DNA of 64,000 nucleotides from the NCBI GenBank assembly GCA_022264855.1, contig JABYQU010000026.1, positions 372,001 to 436,000 of the forward strand, in the 5' to 3' direction. Of the stretch, positions 22,290 to 34,738 are shown piece by piece (the first letter of the stretch is position 1; each line of letters starts with the position of its first letter). This DNA is from Lenzites betulinus. Lineage: Eukaryota > Basidiomycota > Agaricomycetes > Polyporales > Polyporaceae. The notes below the pieces were generated by a model. The model was not told the origin of the DNA. It did no database searches and saw only the letters and a program-made list of their open reading frames with translations. The translations under genes were made by a program, and so were the position numbers.

Positions 22290-23337
22290 TCAACCCAGGT
22301 ATCTCCAAATCATATAGAAACAGAAGAACGTGAACACCGCGCCCGCAAAGAAAATATACATATCCTGTGTGCTGTTCGAACAAGTCGCCAGACTGCGGTC
22401 AGCTTGCGCATGCACATTGAAAAGGAGATGACGAACCTCCTCCGTTCAATCCACCCGATAACATCCCTGCTCAGGCCCAGCGTATTCGCCGCATCAAGCA
22501 GGCGCCGCTGGGTGCCCTTGAGCACATTCCGTTGGTCTACGAGGTCATCCAAAACCGCACGGCCTTGCGCGATAAATTCGTCAAGCCGCGTGTCCGTGTT
22601 CTGGATAAAGGAGTGTTCCCGCAGCGCATGCTGCTCTCTGAGAGCTCCGTTCGGCATGGGGGACGACCGGAACGGGGATTCTGATACCTCTTCATTAGGA
22701 GGTTGAGATCCTGGCATGAATCTTCGGCGTGCATCTCCAGGCGCAGGCGAAAGGGGGGTGGTTGATGATGATGCGCCAGAGAGCAGCTCAGCTCGCGCTG
22801 CTGCATCGTGCTGCAGGACGCTTAGCTGGGGGCACAGCCGAGCGTACGTCTAGGGACATACCTCCGACTTTATGCGTTCGAATTGTACTCGTAATTCTGC
22901 GTAGTCTGTCCGAAATTTCTGCACACGCCTGTGGTACATATACGCCGTCAGTTATTGGCCACACGCTTGGTCGCCCCTGATATGTACAAGTACACATTGA
23001 ATTCGACACGCTAAATAATGGAAACCCACATCATTGCTTTCTCCTGCTTCGCCTTGATGATTTCACGCTTAGCCATCGAGTCGTAGTCTTCCACCGTCCT
23101 GTGCATCGCAGCAAGGGACGCAGAGATCTGCCCTGTCAACATACCGAACGCGCAAACATCATCAGTCACTTTCATCCTCAAGCAGCGCGCTACGATGAAG
23201 CACGCCTTCCACGGAGCGCGGCGTAGCAAACTGGACAGACCTAGGAGTGACGCCGACTTCTCGCCATTCCGAAGCTTCTCGAGGTCCGCCTGTATCGAGT
23301 TCGTCTGGCGCACGCCTTGCGTGTATAGCGAGTTCAT
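22290..23337 (-). CDS. BOS1: Golgi Qb-SNARE, Bos1/membrin family
   Basis: Five exons (23337-23241, 23132-23030, 22928-22862, 22810-22437, 22371-22290) give 240 residues. The N-terminal part (MNSLYTQGVRQTNSIQADLE) is a helical Habc-like region; a Ser/Pro-rich linker follows. The C-terminal SNARE helix contains VLKGTQRRLLDAANTLGLS and an IERR motif, the conserved membrin/Bos1 pattern, then a C-terminal transmembrane anchor (about 219-237) and only a few lumenal residues. The protein should act in ER-to-Golgi vesicle fusion with Sed5, Bet1 and Sec22. The predicted length and tail-anchored layout match the family. It is divergently arranged with the methyltransferase gene 240 bp upstream. Confidence 0.88.
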
Positions 23338-23577
23338 ATCGTATGTTAAGCACCAAGTAGAAATAGGGTATATGGCAAGCAAGGATTGTAGCGTAGAGAC
23401 ACAGACGTGTAAGAAGGCAAGCGTGAGCGTGTCGTTTCCGGCCGTCGCGCAGCCCGCGCACAGCCGGGCGTCTATCCGTCTGATGTCTTCCTCTTGGCCA
23501 CCATCTCCGGGCTATGAGGCTGTCGCCGCCGAGTATAGCAGCGTCTTGTCGCTTTGAAAGACCGCGCGATATAACCC
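23338..23577. promoter_or_regulatory. Shared divergent promoter region BOS1/RKM5
   Basis: The start codons of BOS1 (minus) and the RKM5-like gene (plus) are only 240 bp apart, so this interval must contain both promoters. No clear TATA element was seen. Confidence 0.5.
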
Positions 23578-24802
23578 ATGGACGGGTCTGACGATCGTGC
23601 GCCACTTGAACGTGGTGCTATACGACTTCCGGCGAGCTCGATTCGCATCACAGACGCTGATGAAGAGGTTCGTAGATTATTCCTTCGCGATTTTGAATCA
23701 GCCATAGGTACTCAAATCGTTCGTCTTGCGCGGCAGGTATTCCTCCTGTATACTAGTCTGGCCGCGCGCAGTGCCGCGGACGGGTCCACCGGGTTTCGCG
23801 GGCTGGGTCACATCGACTCTCACGAGGATGTACTTACGGTTACTCTGAACCTCGGGGCTGCTGAAGATGGAGCTGAGGAGACGAACACGTCAAAGCGTTC
23901 TACACGCGGAGCGCACGGCAAGAAAGCACGCAGCAAGAGGGAACCTGTCGAGCAAACGCTTGAGGTAGAGATCGTCCAGGACAAGACCGCACTGAGGAGT
24001 CGGAAGGGTGATACCGGTAGTGTTCTGTGGCATGCAAGGTGAAATTGAGGCCGCACATGCGCTCGCTACCCTCCACACCAACACAGGATACATTTCTTAC
24101 TGTTAGTGTCGACTTCGCCGAGGTGGTCCTACGACAGCTTCACCGGAGAGATCCCGCATCTATACTGAACCTGGACCTTATGAAGAATGCACATGTTGTA
24201 GAATTGGGGTGCGCTATCCATGTCGCTCTACTCGTCCAGGAAACTCAGATTTCTCGGCACATTTTCCCGCCGCTAGAGCAGGAACGGGTCTCCTCGCAGT
24301 TGTGTTATCGCCGTTCGTGCGTCACTATACTGTCACCGACATAGAAGGTCTGGTGCCTCTCATCCGGAAGAACGTCATGCGGAACTTGTCCCACCCGACT
24401 ACATCCTCGCCCAAGACGAAGGGGCCTCGATCTCCACCCAGCGTCAGCTCGAATGTCACCGCCGTCACTCTTGACTGGGTGGAGATACGCACCGCGACCC
24501 CTGCCCTGAGACGGAAGCTCTTGCCGGATGAACCTGCCGACCTGGTTCTGGTGGTGGACTGTATCTACCATCCGTCCCTGATACCGCCCCTACTTGCCAC
24601 GATTGACTGCTTGGCGGTACCTGGACAGACCGCGGTCCTGGTGGTGGTGGAATTGCGCGCGGAAGATGTGGTGAGAGAATTCTTACAGGGATGGTTGGAG
24701 TTATCGCCGGCGGACGAGTGGGAGATATGGAGTATCGGCGGAATTTTGGAGGGCCCCTACGCCGTGTGGATAGGGTGGAAGCGAGGTCCCTTGAACCCTT
24801 AG
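23578..24802 (+). CDS. RKM5: Ribosomal lysine N-methyltransferase, Rkm5/METTL21-like
   Basis: Four exons, 23578-23667, 23737-24038, 24107-24208 and 24277-24802, give 339 residues. The first intron (69 nt) does not change frame; I place it because its removal joins DADEE directly to VFLLYTSL, as in homologues. Key elements are QDKTALRSRKGDTGSVLW before the catalytic domain, the SAM-binding motif I ELGAGTG (about 163-169), VTDIEG, a conserved DW (LDWVE) and VVDCIYHP (the post-I/motif II region) near 255-270. These define the seven-beta-strand lysine methyltransferases; yeast Rkm5 modifies the 60S ribosomal protein L1. A variable acidic/basic insert (about residues 60-110) is typical of fungal members. 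Substrate assignment is by family only. Confidence 0.82.
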
Positions 24803-24986
24803 ACACCCGACGTGCGACATATTTAACACACACACAGCTTATCTGTCTACCAGTCAATTAAGATGTTCAGCTGATGATAAACTCGGTGGTCGATAAATTC
24901 CATGACATTCAGCAAACAAGACGTGTGAGCCTCTACGGCAGTCCCGGCCAAGCTATGGCGGTCAACGGACGAGACGTACATACACG

Positions 24987-25913
24987 TTATCGCTTGCCTT
25001 TCGAGGGTCCCTTCCGTCTTGAGCCCTTCCCACCAGCACGTTCCGCCTTCTCGACCTTGCGTTTGCGCTGCTTCGTCCTCTCCGTCTTTCGCGCGGAAGC
25101 CGTCTGATACTTGATGTCCTTGGCTTTCCCTGCGGTCTTGATCTTTGTTTTCGTCTGAGAAACGTCTGACCGGGGTTTCGACCGTGGAGGTGCGCGGCCT
25201 GTTTTATTACGGGACGACGTTGCGGAAGGTTCAGAAGCGCCGTCTGCGGTCTCGGCGGATTCTGGTACGGGTTTCTCGCCGTGGATGAGGGTGTCGGGGT
25301 CGAAGTCTTCTATGACGGTCACCGTCGCCAGTTGTTCCTCGTCTTCAAATTCTTCCTGCTCCTCTGAGAACTTCCCTTTCCCCTTGGAGGCCTTCTTCGA
25401 TGAGCCTACACCATCCCAGTCGCTATCGCTGTCCTCCTCTGCCACCACGAATGTGAGTATTTGCGAAGGTATATAAGAACGCGAACATAGAACGCACCAA
25501 CAAGACCGCCATACGCTCGTTCGACCTCTTCGTTGTTCTTCGCTGCCTGTTGAGCGAGCATGCGCCGATGCTACACACAGATGCGACTCGGTGAGAACGA
25601 CAGACGCAAAAGGTTCCTGTAGCACGTACCTCTCGCCGTGCCTCCAATCGCTCCTGCTTCTCGCGCTCTATCGCCTTGCTCTTCGCATCCTCCTTCTTTT
25701 GCAGTTTTCGTTTGTGGAACCCGGTCAGAAATTCCCTGCGGCGAACGCGTGAGTTTGCGAGGCGGGAGAGATGAGCGGAGGCCGGAGCCTGAGTGCAGAC
25801 CTTCGCGCGGAATCGTCGAAGAGAACCTCTTTGATCTGCTCGCGTTTTGCTTTTTTCTTTGCAGCGATGATGGTGTGGGACTTCGTGAGCTTGGATATGT
25901 TAGAGGAGGCCAT
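24987..25913 (-). CDS. RRP17: Nucleolar protein Rrp17/NOL12 family
   Basis: Four exons (25913-25801, 25735-25630, 25570-25498, 25438-24987) give 247 residues. The spliced N-terminal half reads FDDSARREFLTGFHKRK, a Lys/Glu/Arg-rich helix, then AAKNNEEVERAYG, the signature of the Nop25/Rrp17/NOL12 family. These are nucleolar RNA-binding proteins needed for 5' processing of large-subunit pre-rRNA; yeast Rrp17 has 5'-3' exonuclease activity. The C-terminal half is acidic (EEDSDSDWDG, EEQEEFEDEEQ) and then strongly basic with a KRKVEKAERAGGKGSRRKG tail, suitable for nucleolar retention. It converges with the RKM5-like gene, leaving 184 bp between stops. Confidence 0.85.
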
Positions 25914-26085
25914 GACGAAAGGGTTTCCACAGCCAATAGGACTTCCTAGGCACAGGTGGCGGAGAGCTGCAACTTGTGTATGGGCGCTTGCAGAAAACGA
26001 TCATCGCCACGTGGTTGGACTAGGCGCCCAATTGTTTGTCCGTAGCCGAGCGCCACAAGGATGGCCGCGGCGGCTGAGTCTAACT

Positions 26086-26562
26086 AGGACCCCTGCAAAC
26101 TCACCAAGAGCTCATATCCGTTTGGAGGCCGACTTGGGGGGTTTCCGGGGGTCGGAAATTGGGCGGTTTTCGGGGATTTTCACATAAGATGCGGCCGGCT
26201 ACGCCGGATTCGGGGGGTAGGACGCACATAACATAGCTGTAGGCGCCCATTTGGCGCCTCACGGACTCCCCGGCCCGGCCGGGCTTGGGTCAATTTCTAT
26301 ATTTTTCGGGCGGATTTCGTCCCCAGATAGCCCGAGCCGGAGGTTGAGCTGCTTGGACGGCCCAGCAGGACTTACTTTCGGAGTTAACTCATATAACCAT
26401 CCCCGGGAGGGCTTGTTTTCGGGGGTGGCTGGGACCTAACCTCGGCCGCTGGAGGCCACATTTTCGGGGAAATCGACCTAAATTTCATGTAAGTTCCGGG
26501 CCCTCCGGGCCCATTTTCGGGGATTCTGGGATATGAGCTCTTGGTGGGTTTGCAGGGGTCCT
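26086..26562. mobile_element. 477-bp MITE with 34-bp TIRs and 8-bp target duplication
   Basis: Terminal inverted repeats 26086-26119 and 26529-26562 begin AGGACCCCTGCAAAC and match over 34 bp with one mismatch. They are bounded by the direct repeat GTCTAACT at 26078-26085 and 26563-26570. An 8-bp duplication is typical of hAT-type transposons, so this is probably a non-autonomous hAT-like element; the termini themselves do not prove the family. The interior has no gene and repeats TTTTCGGGG at about five places. It sits in the 5' flank of the RRP17-like gene. Confidence 0.85.
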
Positions 26563-26570
26563 GTCTAACT

Positions 26571-27940
26571 TGGTCTCAACCACCACCGGCGATTGCGATA
26601 GTCGGTCTACACGGCATCTCTCAGCGCTGCCAGCAAAGAAGCTCATTGCATGGGAAGGGAAGGCCCTGCCGACGTATACTCCGATACAAATGAGGCAAGA
26701 TGTACCTACTCCCATTCGATTGACCCACATGCTACAGTGAGGGAACTTGCACACGTCCGACGACCTTGCGTTCTCAGGTCCCCTACCTCTGAGCTTCGTT
26801 CCATTCCTCAGCACTACAGAAGTCTCTGTCACACGGTATCCGTTATGTCAGCGACGGTTAGAATGTTCTCAGGAGAGTGACACGAGCAAACACTTCGCTG
26901 AACAGGCGATATGAACCATGTACAATGCTCACAAAGACAGGGTGATGGTTCTTCCGTGAGCTCACGAAAGGCGTCTTTCAAAATCACAGCTGTAGGCCTC
27001 CGGTATGTGGTGTAAAATCTGAACGGTGTGGGCTGCGCGCTGATATCTGATTCTCTAGGCGATGACGGTGTGCTAGCGGGGCACGGTCTGCCGATGGCAA
27101 AATATGGTGTCGTGTGCGCGCCGCTCAAGATGATGATGACGGAAATATCGACCCCATGAGGCACATTTTGCACATGAGTGCCTTCTAATCTCATGCTACG
27201 CAAGGCATGCGACCGGAAAACTGGGAATCCTTTTGGTGGCGCGGTTCCATCTTTAGCACTCCTCCCAGTGCTGCGGAACAACATCGCAGATCCACATTCC
27301 GTCCCTTCTCCAGCTCGTAGTGCAATCCGCTCAGGCCACTCACTATGTAGCTCTGAACCTGAAGCAGTGTTGGGTCGTTTAACATGCCAAGACGATACTG
27401 CTTCCTCTGTCGAAGACTCGCAACTGGATGGTGCGTATGCCTGATATGTTTTAAGTACTCTTGCAGCTGATGTGCCACTCCCATAAATATAGGCTCATAT
27501 CCGGGAGAAGGGCGCCCTTCTTCCGAACCCCGAGTACAAGCCCGAAGGCCCTTGAGAAAAGGGTGCGCTGGTGAGAACAGCTAGCTGTAACCAAAGTACG
27601 TCGACCTACCGTATACATCCTCGATTAGTATCCATTCACAGGGTCATCTTGGTAGAGTTCACAACAAGATGTCTCAGACGACTCACCCGACTGACTGGTT
27701 CGCAAAATGCAAACCAAACGACCGTGGAGATGCGAAGAATTCGGAGTTGCATGAGCGCGTGCCGCTTGTGCAAGGTTCACGCTCGGCGGCGCCCACAGTC
27801 GATAAGGCGGGCACCAGGGCCCCGCATATACTTGCAGTGGAACGGCGAGTGGTGCCTTATCGCGTCACCCTACGGGGGGTACAAGTACCCACTGCGCAAA
27901 GATTCCACGTTTGCGTCCGCAGCCCTCCCTTGGCCCTACC
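26571..27940. other. Upstream region of OPT gene with possible F-box-like relic
   Basis: Frames on the minus strand at 26829-27484 (for example LRSMRLEGTHVQNVPHGVD) resemble the leucine-rich part of F-box proteins but need frame changes to connect and have no F-box. I regard them as a possible relic only. The final ~350 bp is the OPT promoter and leader. Confidence 0.35.
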
Positions 27941-30900
27941 ATGGATCCCATTGCCACGGACGAGCGCAGGAGCTCCGGCTCGAGCTCTGCCTCCATCGAG
28001 GAGAAAGAGAAATTCGACGTCGAGAAAACCCGTACGCCCCATATACGATTGACGGTCCGCACGAGTGTGCTGACTTGGTTGTCCACCAGCTGTTACTCTC
28101 AAGGTCGAGGATGTGATAGGTGACTTTGACGACCCGAACATTGACAAGGATGCCATCCTCTTCGGTGAGTATCATTTTCTACTTTTGCTTGCTTTCTTCC
28201 CTGACCAGCGGTGCACAGAGGATGACTCCCCCTACCCCGAGGTACGGTCCGCCGTTGCCAACACGGACGACCCATCTATGCCAGTGTCATCCCTGCGTGT
28301 CTGGGTGATTGGTATCATCTGGGCGATCATTATCCCGGGGATGAACCAGTTTTTCTTCTTCCGGTTCCCCAGTGTCACCGTCAGCGGCGTACGTACCCTT
28401 CGCGTGCAACCTGTGTCTTACCGCTTGTTTACACACGACTTCCAGATTGTGGCCCAGCTGATCTCGTTCCCCATTGGTCGCGCGTGGGCGCGGTTCTTGC
28501 CTAACGTCAAGATCTTCGGTGTCTCGCTTAACCCTGGTCCCTTCAACGTCAAGGAACACGTGCTTATCACTATCATGGCTAGTGTTGGCTCAGGGTCAGC
28601 TTATGCGGTAAGTCCTCGTTTTCGTGACAAGATCAGGGTAGACTTGACACTCTTTTAGACTGACATTGTAGCGGTTCAACGGGTCTACTACAACCAAATC
28701 TACACCTTCGGCTGTGAGTCCATGCGTTCAATGACGTCGTATCCACTGATCATGCAATACCCCTCAGACCAATGGATGATTGTGATGAGCACGCAACTTG
28801 TGGGTGTTTTCCGCAGCAAGAAAGTTCGAAATTGAAATTCACACGGACAATCCTGTCAATCTCAGATCGGTTTCTCCATCGGAGGCATCGCCCGACGCTT
28901 CCTCGTGCAGCCCCCGTCTATGAGTGCGTGCACTGCTCATCGGCGTATCAGCCTTTTAGAGACTCACACAGCATGCACGTGCAGTTTGGCCCGCGAACCT
29001 GGTCACATGCGCGCTCTTCAACACCCTGCATTCGCAGGTGTACGCCGGTATGGGCAACCGCGGCGGTATCAGTCGCGAGCGGTTCTTCTTCTACGCGTTC
29101 CTCGGGTCGACGTGCTGGTACTTCTTCCCTGGATACCTCTTCCAGGCGCTCTCGTTCTTCAACTGGGTCTGCTGGATCGCTCCGAACAACGTCGTCATCA
29201 ACCAGCTGTTCGGATACAACAGCGGCTTGGTGAGTGCGCTCATGCATATTTCGTCTTCAGAGGCTGACATGTACAACAGGGAATGTCGCTCGTTACCTTC
29301 GATTGGGCTCAGGTGAGTTGTATCTGAACGTTGCCGGAGACATGATCGAGGAGGGAACTCATCGGACTACTCAGATCGCCTACATTGGGTCGCCACTTGC
29401 GACACCATGGTGGGCTGAAGCGAACATCGCTGCAGGTTTCGTATTCTTCTTCTGTGAGTTTACATTGCCTACAGTTGTATATGCCTTAGTACTAATGTCT
29501 TATAGGGATCGTTACGCCCATCCTGTACTACACCAACGCCTGGTATAGCAAGTTCATGCCGTAAGTCTCTCGCCAGCAACGCCTCGTATGCTATGGTCTA
29601 AGCATCTTTACTCAGGATATCGTCGCGCACGTCGTTCGATCGCTTTGGCCAGACGTACGATGTCTCGCGCATCATCAACGACGACGCCAGCATCAACGTC
29701 GCGAAGTACGAGGCATACAGCCCGCTCTTCCTGTCCACGACCTTCGCGATGTCCTACGGCCTCTCGTTCGCATCGATCACCGCAACACTCACCCACACCT
29801 TCTTGTACTTCCGCAAGCAGATCTGGGTGCAGTCAAGGCGCTCGATGAGCGAACAGCCCGACATCCACGCGCGGTTGATGTCCAAGTACCCGCAGGTCCC
29901 CGAATGGTGGTACGGCATCATCTTCAGTGAGTATCCTACTTGACGCATCTTAAGTCGTGTAAAGTGTACTAATGTCGACGGGGCGCAGTCACGATGTTCG
30001 TCTTCGGTGTCGTCTCCATCGAGGTGTGGAACACACAATTCCCCGTATGGGCATTCGTTCTTGCTTTGATCATCTGTGAGTTATTTCTGGGCGTATACGC
30101 CCAACCTTGCTCATGATCTATGTAGCCTTCTTGTACACCATCCCCATCGGCATGATCCAAGCTATCACGAACCAGCAGATCGGATTGAAGTATGTGGGCT
30201 TCGCGAAGGTCAATGCCACAAACTCAAACTAACACGCACATCTCAGCGTCATTACCGAACTCATCATTGGTTACGCTCTTCCGGGCCGCCCCATCGCGAT
30301 GATGATGTTCAAGACCTGGGGCTACATCACCATGGCCCAAGCGCTCACCTTCGCGTCCGACTTCAAGCTCGGCCACTACATGAAGATCCCGCCTCGGCCC
30401 ATGTTCTGGTCCCAGGTCGTTGCGACGATCATTGCTGGCACGGTACAGCTCGGTGTTCAGGCATGGATGTTCACGAACATCAAGGGCCTTTGCGATCCCA
30501 ACCAGCCCGACGGTTTCATCGTACGTTCATTGCTCTGCACTGCTACCACCTCGCCCTAACGGCCTTGCAGTGCCCGTCTACGCAAGTCTTCGGTACGGCG
30601 TCAATCATCTGGGGAGTCATCGGCCCTGCACGACAATTTTCTCCTGGTCAGATCTACTAGTAAGCACCACTCCGCTAATCCCACATCCCCAAAAGAAGCT
30701 CACTTTTGCATTCAGCGGGCTTGTGTTCTTCTTCATCATCGGCATCGTCTGCCCCATCGGCGGATGGCTCGTCAGCAAGAAGTGGCCGAACTCCTGGATC
30801 AAGTACATCAACTTCCCCGTCATCTTCAGCGGTACCGGTGCCATCCCGCCGGCAACTGCGTTCAACTACGTGCCCTGGTCCATCGTCGGGTTCGTCTTCA

Positions 30901-31278
30901 ACTACGTCATCCGCCGGCGTCATTTCTCGTGGTGGACGAAATACAACTGTGCGTATATGTGCTCTTACTCTACTCGTTCCACCGTTTACTGAGTGTACGC
31001 ATGTATGCTATAGACGTCTTGTCTGCGGCGCTGGACTCTGGAGTGGCCGTGTCTGCCATCTTGATCTTCTTCATCCTGCAGTACCCCGCCAACGGCACCA
31101 TCGGCAAGAACAACATCCAGACCTGGTGGGGCAATACCGTCTCGTTCAACAACGCCGACGGCGCCGCCGCCCCGCTCATTGCCCTCCGCCCAGGCGCCTC
31201 CTTCGGGTGAGTGTTCTATTCCGTGTTTGCTGCCCGGCCAATCGTTTGACATATTCCTGTAGCCCGACGACGTGGTGA
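27941..31278 (+). CDS. OPT-family oligopeptide transporter
   Basis: Nineteen exons, all GT-AG and in phase: 27941-28031, 28090-28164, 28219-28388, 28446-28607, 28659-28713, 28768-28799, 28866-28923, 28985-29229, 29280-29312, 29375-29453, 29506-29560, 29616-29926, 29989-30075, 30126-30189, 30247-30520, 30571-30659, 30716-30948, 31014-31206 and 31263-31278. The product is 773 residues, the usual length. Diagnostic stretches are SPYPEVRSAV before the first helix, the OPT signature NPGPFNVKEHVLITIMA, GYALPGRPIAMMMFKTWG and KIPPRPMFWSQ, with about 14-16 hydrophobic segments. It is a plasma-membrane proton-coupled importer of small oligopeptides or glutathione. The last exon encodes only five residues plus the stop. 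The ATG at 27941 is chosen because the spliced frame upstream shows no family sequence. Confidence 0.92.
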
Positions 31279-32214
31279 ATGAGCAGCGCTTGGCTTGTTT
31301 GGAACTTGCTTTGTACTTTTATCAAGACTGTGACGGCTGTACGATACGACCCAGCTATGATGAGCGTTTTCTGCTTCTCGCTTTGTCGAACTACTGGCGT
31401 AAGATAGAGCACATCTTAAGCCGCTCTCCAGTACTCCGAGCTCCGCTGTGCCATGGCAGCCGTGCGCGCTGCGCACGGGAAGGTCCACAAGGAGCGTGTT
31501 TCCTTGTTGTGTGATCTCTTCTTGAAGGTGAAACATGACGTTAAGGTCGAATCGGCCTCTCGGGCTTGCGCTGGCGATAATGATGCGATAATGCCAAATG
31601 GGGCAGGCTGGCGACACGACCCCAATAGGGGTGCCACTTCTACGTACTGGAAACAGGGGTATTTGGGGTCCTCGCAGAAAGCCTCCGCGCGCAGCCGCGC
31701 GCTCGCGAGATCTGTTCTCTCCTCCATGCATGTCCTTTCAGTGCTCTCTCGTCATCGACATCCTTCAATGCACACATACGTCCATCATGCCTCTCATGTA
31801 TCATGGCTCTACTACAGCTGCCTGGACAGCGTCCCAGAGGGTTGCCCAAAGCCATGCTACTCGCAAACACCGCTGACAAGCTGCGTTGCAGCGCGACGAT
31901 CGCGGCACTCGCAGCTGACCGTTCCTGTGCGTGCCTTGGCGTTATGCGCGGGCGGGCTCACACGATTGAACGGTACCGAATGTCATCCCTCCGAAAGAGT
32001 CTATTATCCGTGCAGACGCTCGCCGATGTTCCTCAAAGCTCGCTAGTCGCCGCCCAGGCTAGGCCCGACGGAACGCGCGGAGATCAACGCGCAGTCGCCC
32101 ATAGTACATAAGCTCGCGCGACACACATACCCGGCTTACGCTGCCCTTGTTTTCCCTTCGCTCGCTCTCCGCCCCCACCCTCATTATTTGGATTCTCTCT
32201 CGCGCTTGGACGAT
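31279..32214. other. Intergenic, no gene seen
   Basis: 3' flank of the OPT gene and promoter of the next gene on the same strand. Overlapping short frames without recognisable domains. Confidence 0.5.
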
Positions 32215-33791
32215 ATGGCTGGAGGCTTTGGCGACCGGCTCGCGCGGCAGGTTACGTTCTGGGGTACGGTTGGCGCTGTGATGACTGCGCTGAAGCTGAA
32301 GGAGCAGCACGACGAATGTACGTCTCCTATTTCCTATTGAACTGTTCTCTGCGCGTACAGCTTTATGTGCGCCTGCAATGTACGAAGATTCATGCTTATT
32401 GTGCGATATTCATGTCGGATAGATTCTCATCTCCCCAGCGAAGAAGACGGGCTTGGCCGTGGACCAGTCGCGCTCCAAACCGCAAATCTTGACGAGGAGG
32501 CCAGTGACGGTGCTTCTCTGCTGGACACGACGCTTCCGAGCGGCCGGCCGAAGCGCGCGCGCAAAGTCGACTGCTGCATATGCTGCGGACTGCGGTACGT
32601 TGCTGCTCATATGCATATTTGTCGATTGCAGGCCGCTCACGACGGACAGCTGCAGCGTATCACAGTTCTGCAAGGCATTCGGGATCGTCCTTCTGTTATT
32701 CATTGGTTACCAGGGGATTAAGCTGGCGATTTGGGCTGCCAAGGTACGTGCTGCGCAATGTGAAGCACCCCGGACATCGGACTTACCATGAGCGCGCACC
32801 CGTTCGACCAACACAGCCTAAACTGACTGGCCTCGAGGGCATGCCCGAGTTCAGCACCTCTCTGGGGTGCTCGGACGTTCAACACTTGTATAACGGCACG
32901 AAGCTGGACATCCACATTCCGGTTGGTTTGAACAAGGACGACCACTCGATCGACGTGCGCGGAGGCGCCGTGGGAACTATCGTCTTGGTACAAGGTTCTG
33001 CGGACCTGAAGGAGATCCGCTACGAACTCACGGTCCGCACCGACAACGCCGCGCTCCTCGACGGCGTCACGCTCGACTACCCCTCCCCCGAAGACGTCGC
33101 CGACCACATGCGCAACAGCCGCCTGCAGCTCCTGACGCCCAACGACATCAAGTCCGGCTGCATGCGCTTCGACGCGACCATCTTCCTCCCGCCGAGCCTG
33201 CGCACGCTGCACGTCCAGGCGCACGCGGTCACGCACGTCAAGTTCGATGACGACTCCACCTTCGCGTTCGACAAGCTGTCCGTGAGCATGTACAAGCTCG
33301 ACTCGCGCTCGATGCTCCTTACCACGGAGAACATCCACGCCGGGAACATGAAGCTCCAGGTCACGCGCGGCTGGCTCGTCGGCGAGGTCACCGTCGTCGA
33401 CGACGTATCGCTCACCACGCAGAACGGCGACGCCGTGCTCAACGTGCGCGTGCACCCCGCGCCGTCCAGCGCGGAGCCGCCTGCGCCTGTGCGCCTCCTC
33501 ACGTCCACCGGCGCGGGGCGCGCGGACGTCAAGTGGATCGGACACGCGGAGACAGGCGTCCCGCATCGCCCGATCGACGCGACACACCACACGTCGATGA
33601 GCGGGGAAGTGTACCTGACGTACAAGGACGCGGACTTCAACGGGACGGTCGATCTGACAGCGAAGTCGTTCTCCGCGTCGGGCCTGCAGAACGCGTTCAA
33701 GCAAGATGGTGGGATGCCGTACGTGGGGAGCCGGGAGGGCGCGGACAAGATGCTCGTGCGCGCGCAGGAGTGGGTCGGGCTGTACTTCTGA
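32215..33791 (+). CDS. Basidiomycete-type II membrane protein, unknown function
   Basis: Four exons, 32215-32317, 32423-32594, 32656-32743 and 32817-33791, give 445 residues. Residues 1-91 are a soluble N-terminus with an acidic part (EEDGLG, LDEEASDGAS) and a basic PKRARK just before a Cys cluster CCICC at 85-89. One transmembrane helix follows (about 96-118, FGIVLLLFIGYQGIKLAIW). The remaining ~320 residues are beta-rich, rich in repeated VRV/LTT/VTH-type strands, and would lie outside the cytoplasm. I recognise this layout from conserved hypothetical proteins of basidiomycetes but know no function. Splice choice: the acceptor GGATAG at 32422, not the later CCCCAG, keeps the frame. Confidence 0.7.
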
Positions 33792-34738
33792 GTGTGAGGC
33801 GCTCTGGGACTGGATTCTGGGACTTTGTTCGCGCGTTGTTTGCTTTGGATCTGTTCTGTACCATACCCGCCCCATATCCTACTCTGCGACCAAAATTGAA
33901 TCGAACCTGATGCATCGCATTCTCCTTGACGCAGAAGGGTTCTCGTAAATTTCGGTCGGCTTCGCCGGCTCGGTAATTGGTATACTGAGCGTTTGGACTC
34001 GGCATGGACCGGTAAGCAGCACTCAGTGTATTGAGTCAGCTTTGACTCCGAGGATCCTGCTTCCCTACATGTTCCGCGCCATCCGCGTGACCTCGAGCAC
34101 ACGCTGTAATTGGAAGAGCTTTGGTGACTCCTGCCTCGGAGCCATAGAGCAGGGCTGTCCTCGATTGAAATCCCCCCGGATGGTGGCCCTCTTGTTAGGC
34201 CCCGACTCTGCGGCATGCCGACACCGGGACGCCTCGCGTGCGTTAGGAAGGCTTGCTACACGGCGTGCGTGCGAGCCTCGCCCTCCCTATATCTGGTCCT
34301 GGGCTGCACTAATAGTAGCAACCCCTGCCCATTCTTCACGCTCATCTTCCGCCTGAAGTTGTAGTCCACCGCCACGAACTTATCCTCAGCCACAAAGCTA
34401 TCGACCGCATTGAGCGATCGTCCGGCAACTTCCGACTGTCTGATCAGCGTGCTTTAACCGCGTCCACTCAAACCCGCACGGCGAGCTTCCCCACCAGGAT
34501 CACCCAGGGCTCGTGGAGCCAAGCGGACTTACGCTGCAGGAAATCGGATAGACAGACCCCTGAAAAGACAGGTGGACCACCGTGGACCTACAACTCCAGT
34601 GAACTACGTCGATCATCCGAGGATCCATTCCGGCGGTGCACCTTCCACGCCTACGCCTAGTGCTTCAACTACATTGCCCTTGTGGGCCCTTCTTGCCTCA
34701 GTATACTTTGTGCCTTCCAAAGAGCCTAAGCTCTTGAC
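33792..34738. other. Intergenic, no gene seen
   Basis: Promoter of the Zn2Cys6 regulator. A frame at 34572-34913 overlaps its first exon in another phase and is not coding. An in-frame TAA shortly before 34739 supports the start chosen for the regulator. Confidence 0.5.

Noticed and set aside
32718..34216. Minus-strand frames of 385 and 379 codons
   Set aside because: Antisense shadows of the GC-rich fourth exon of the type II membrane protein gene.
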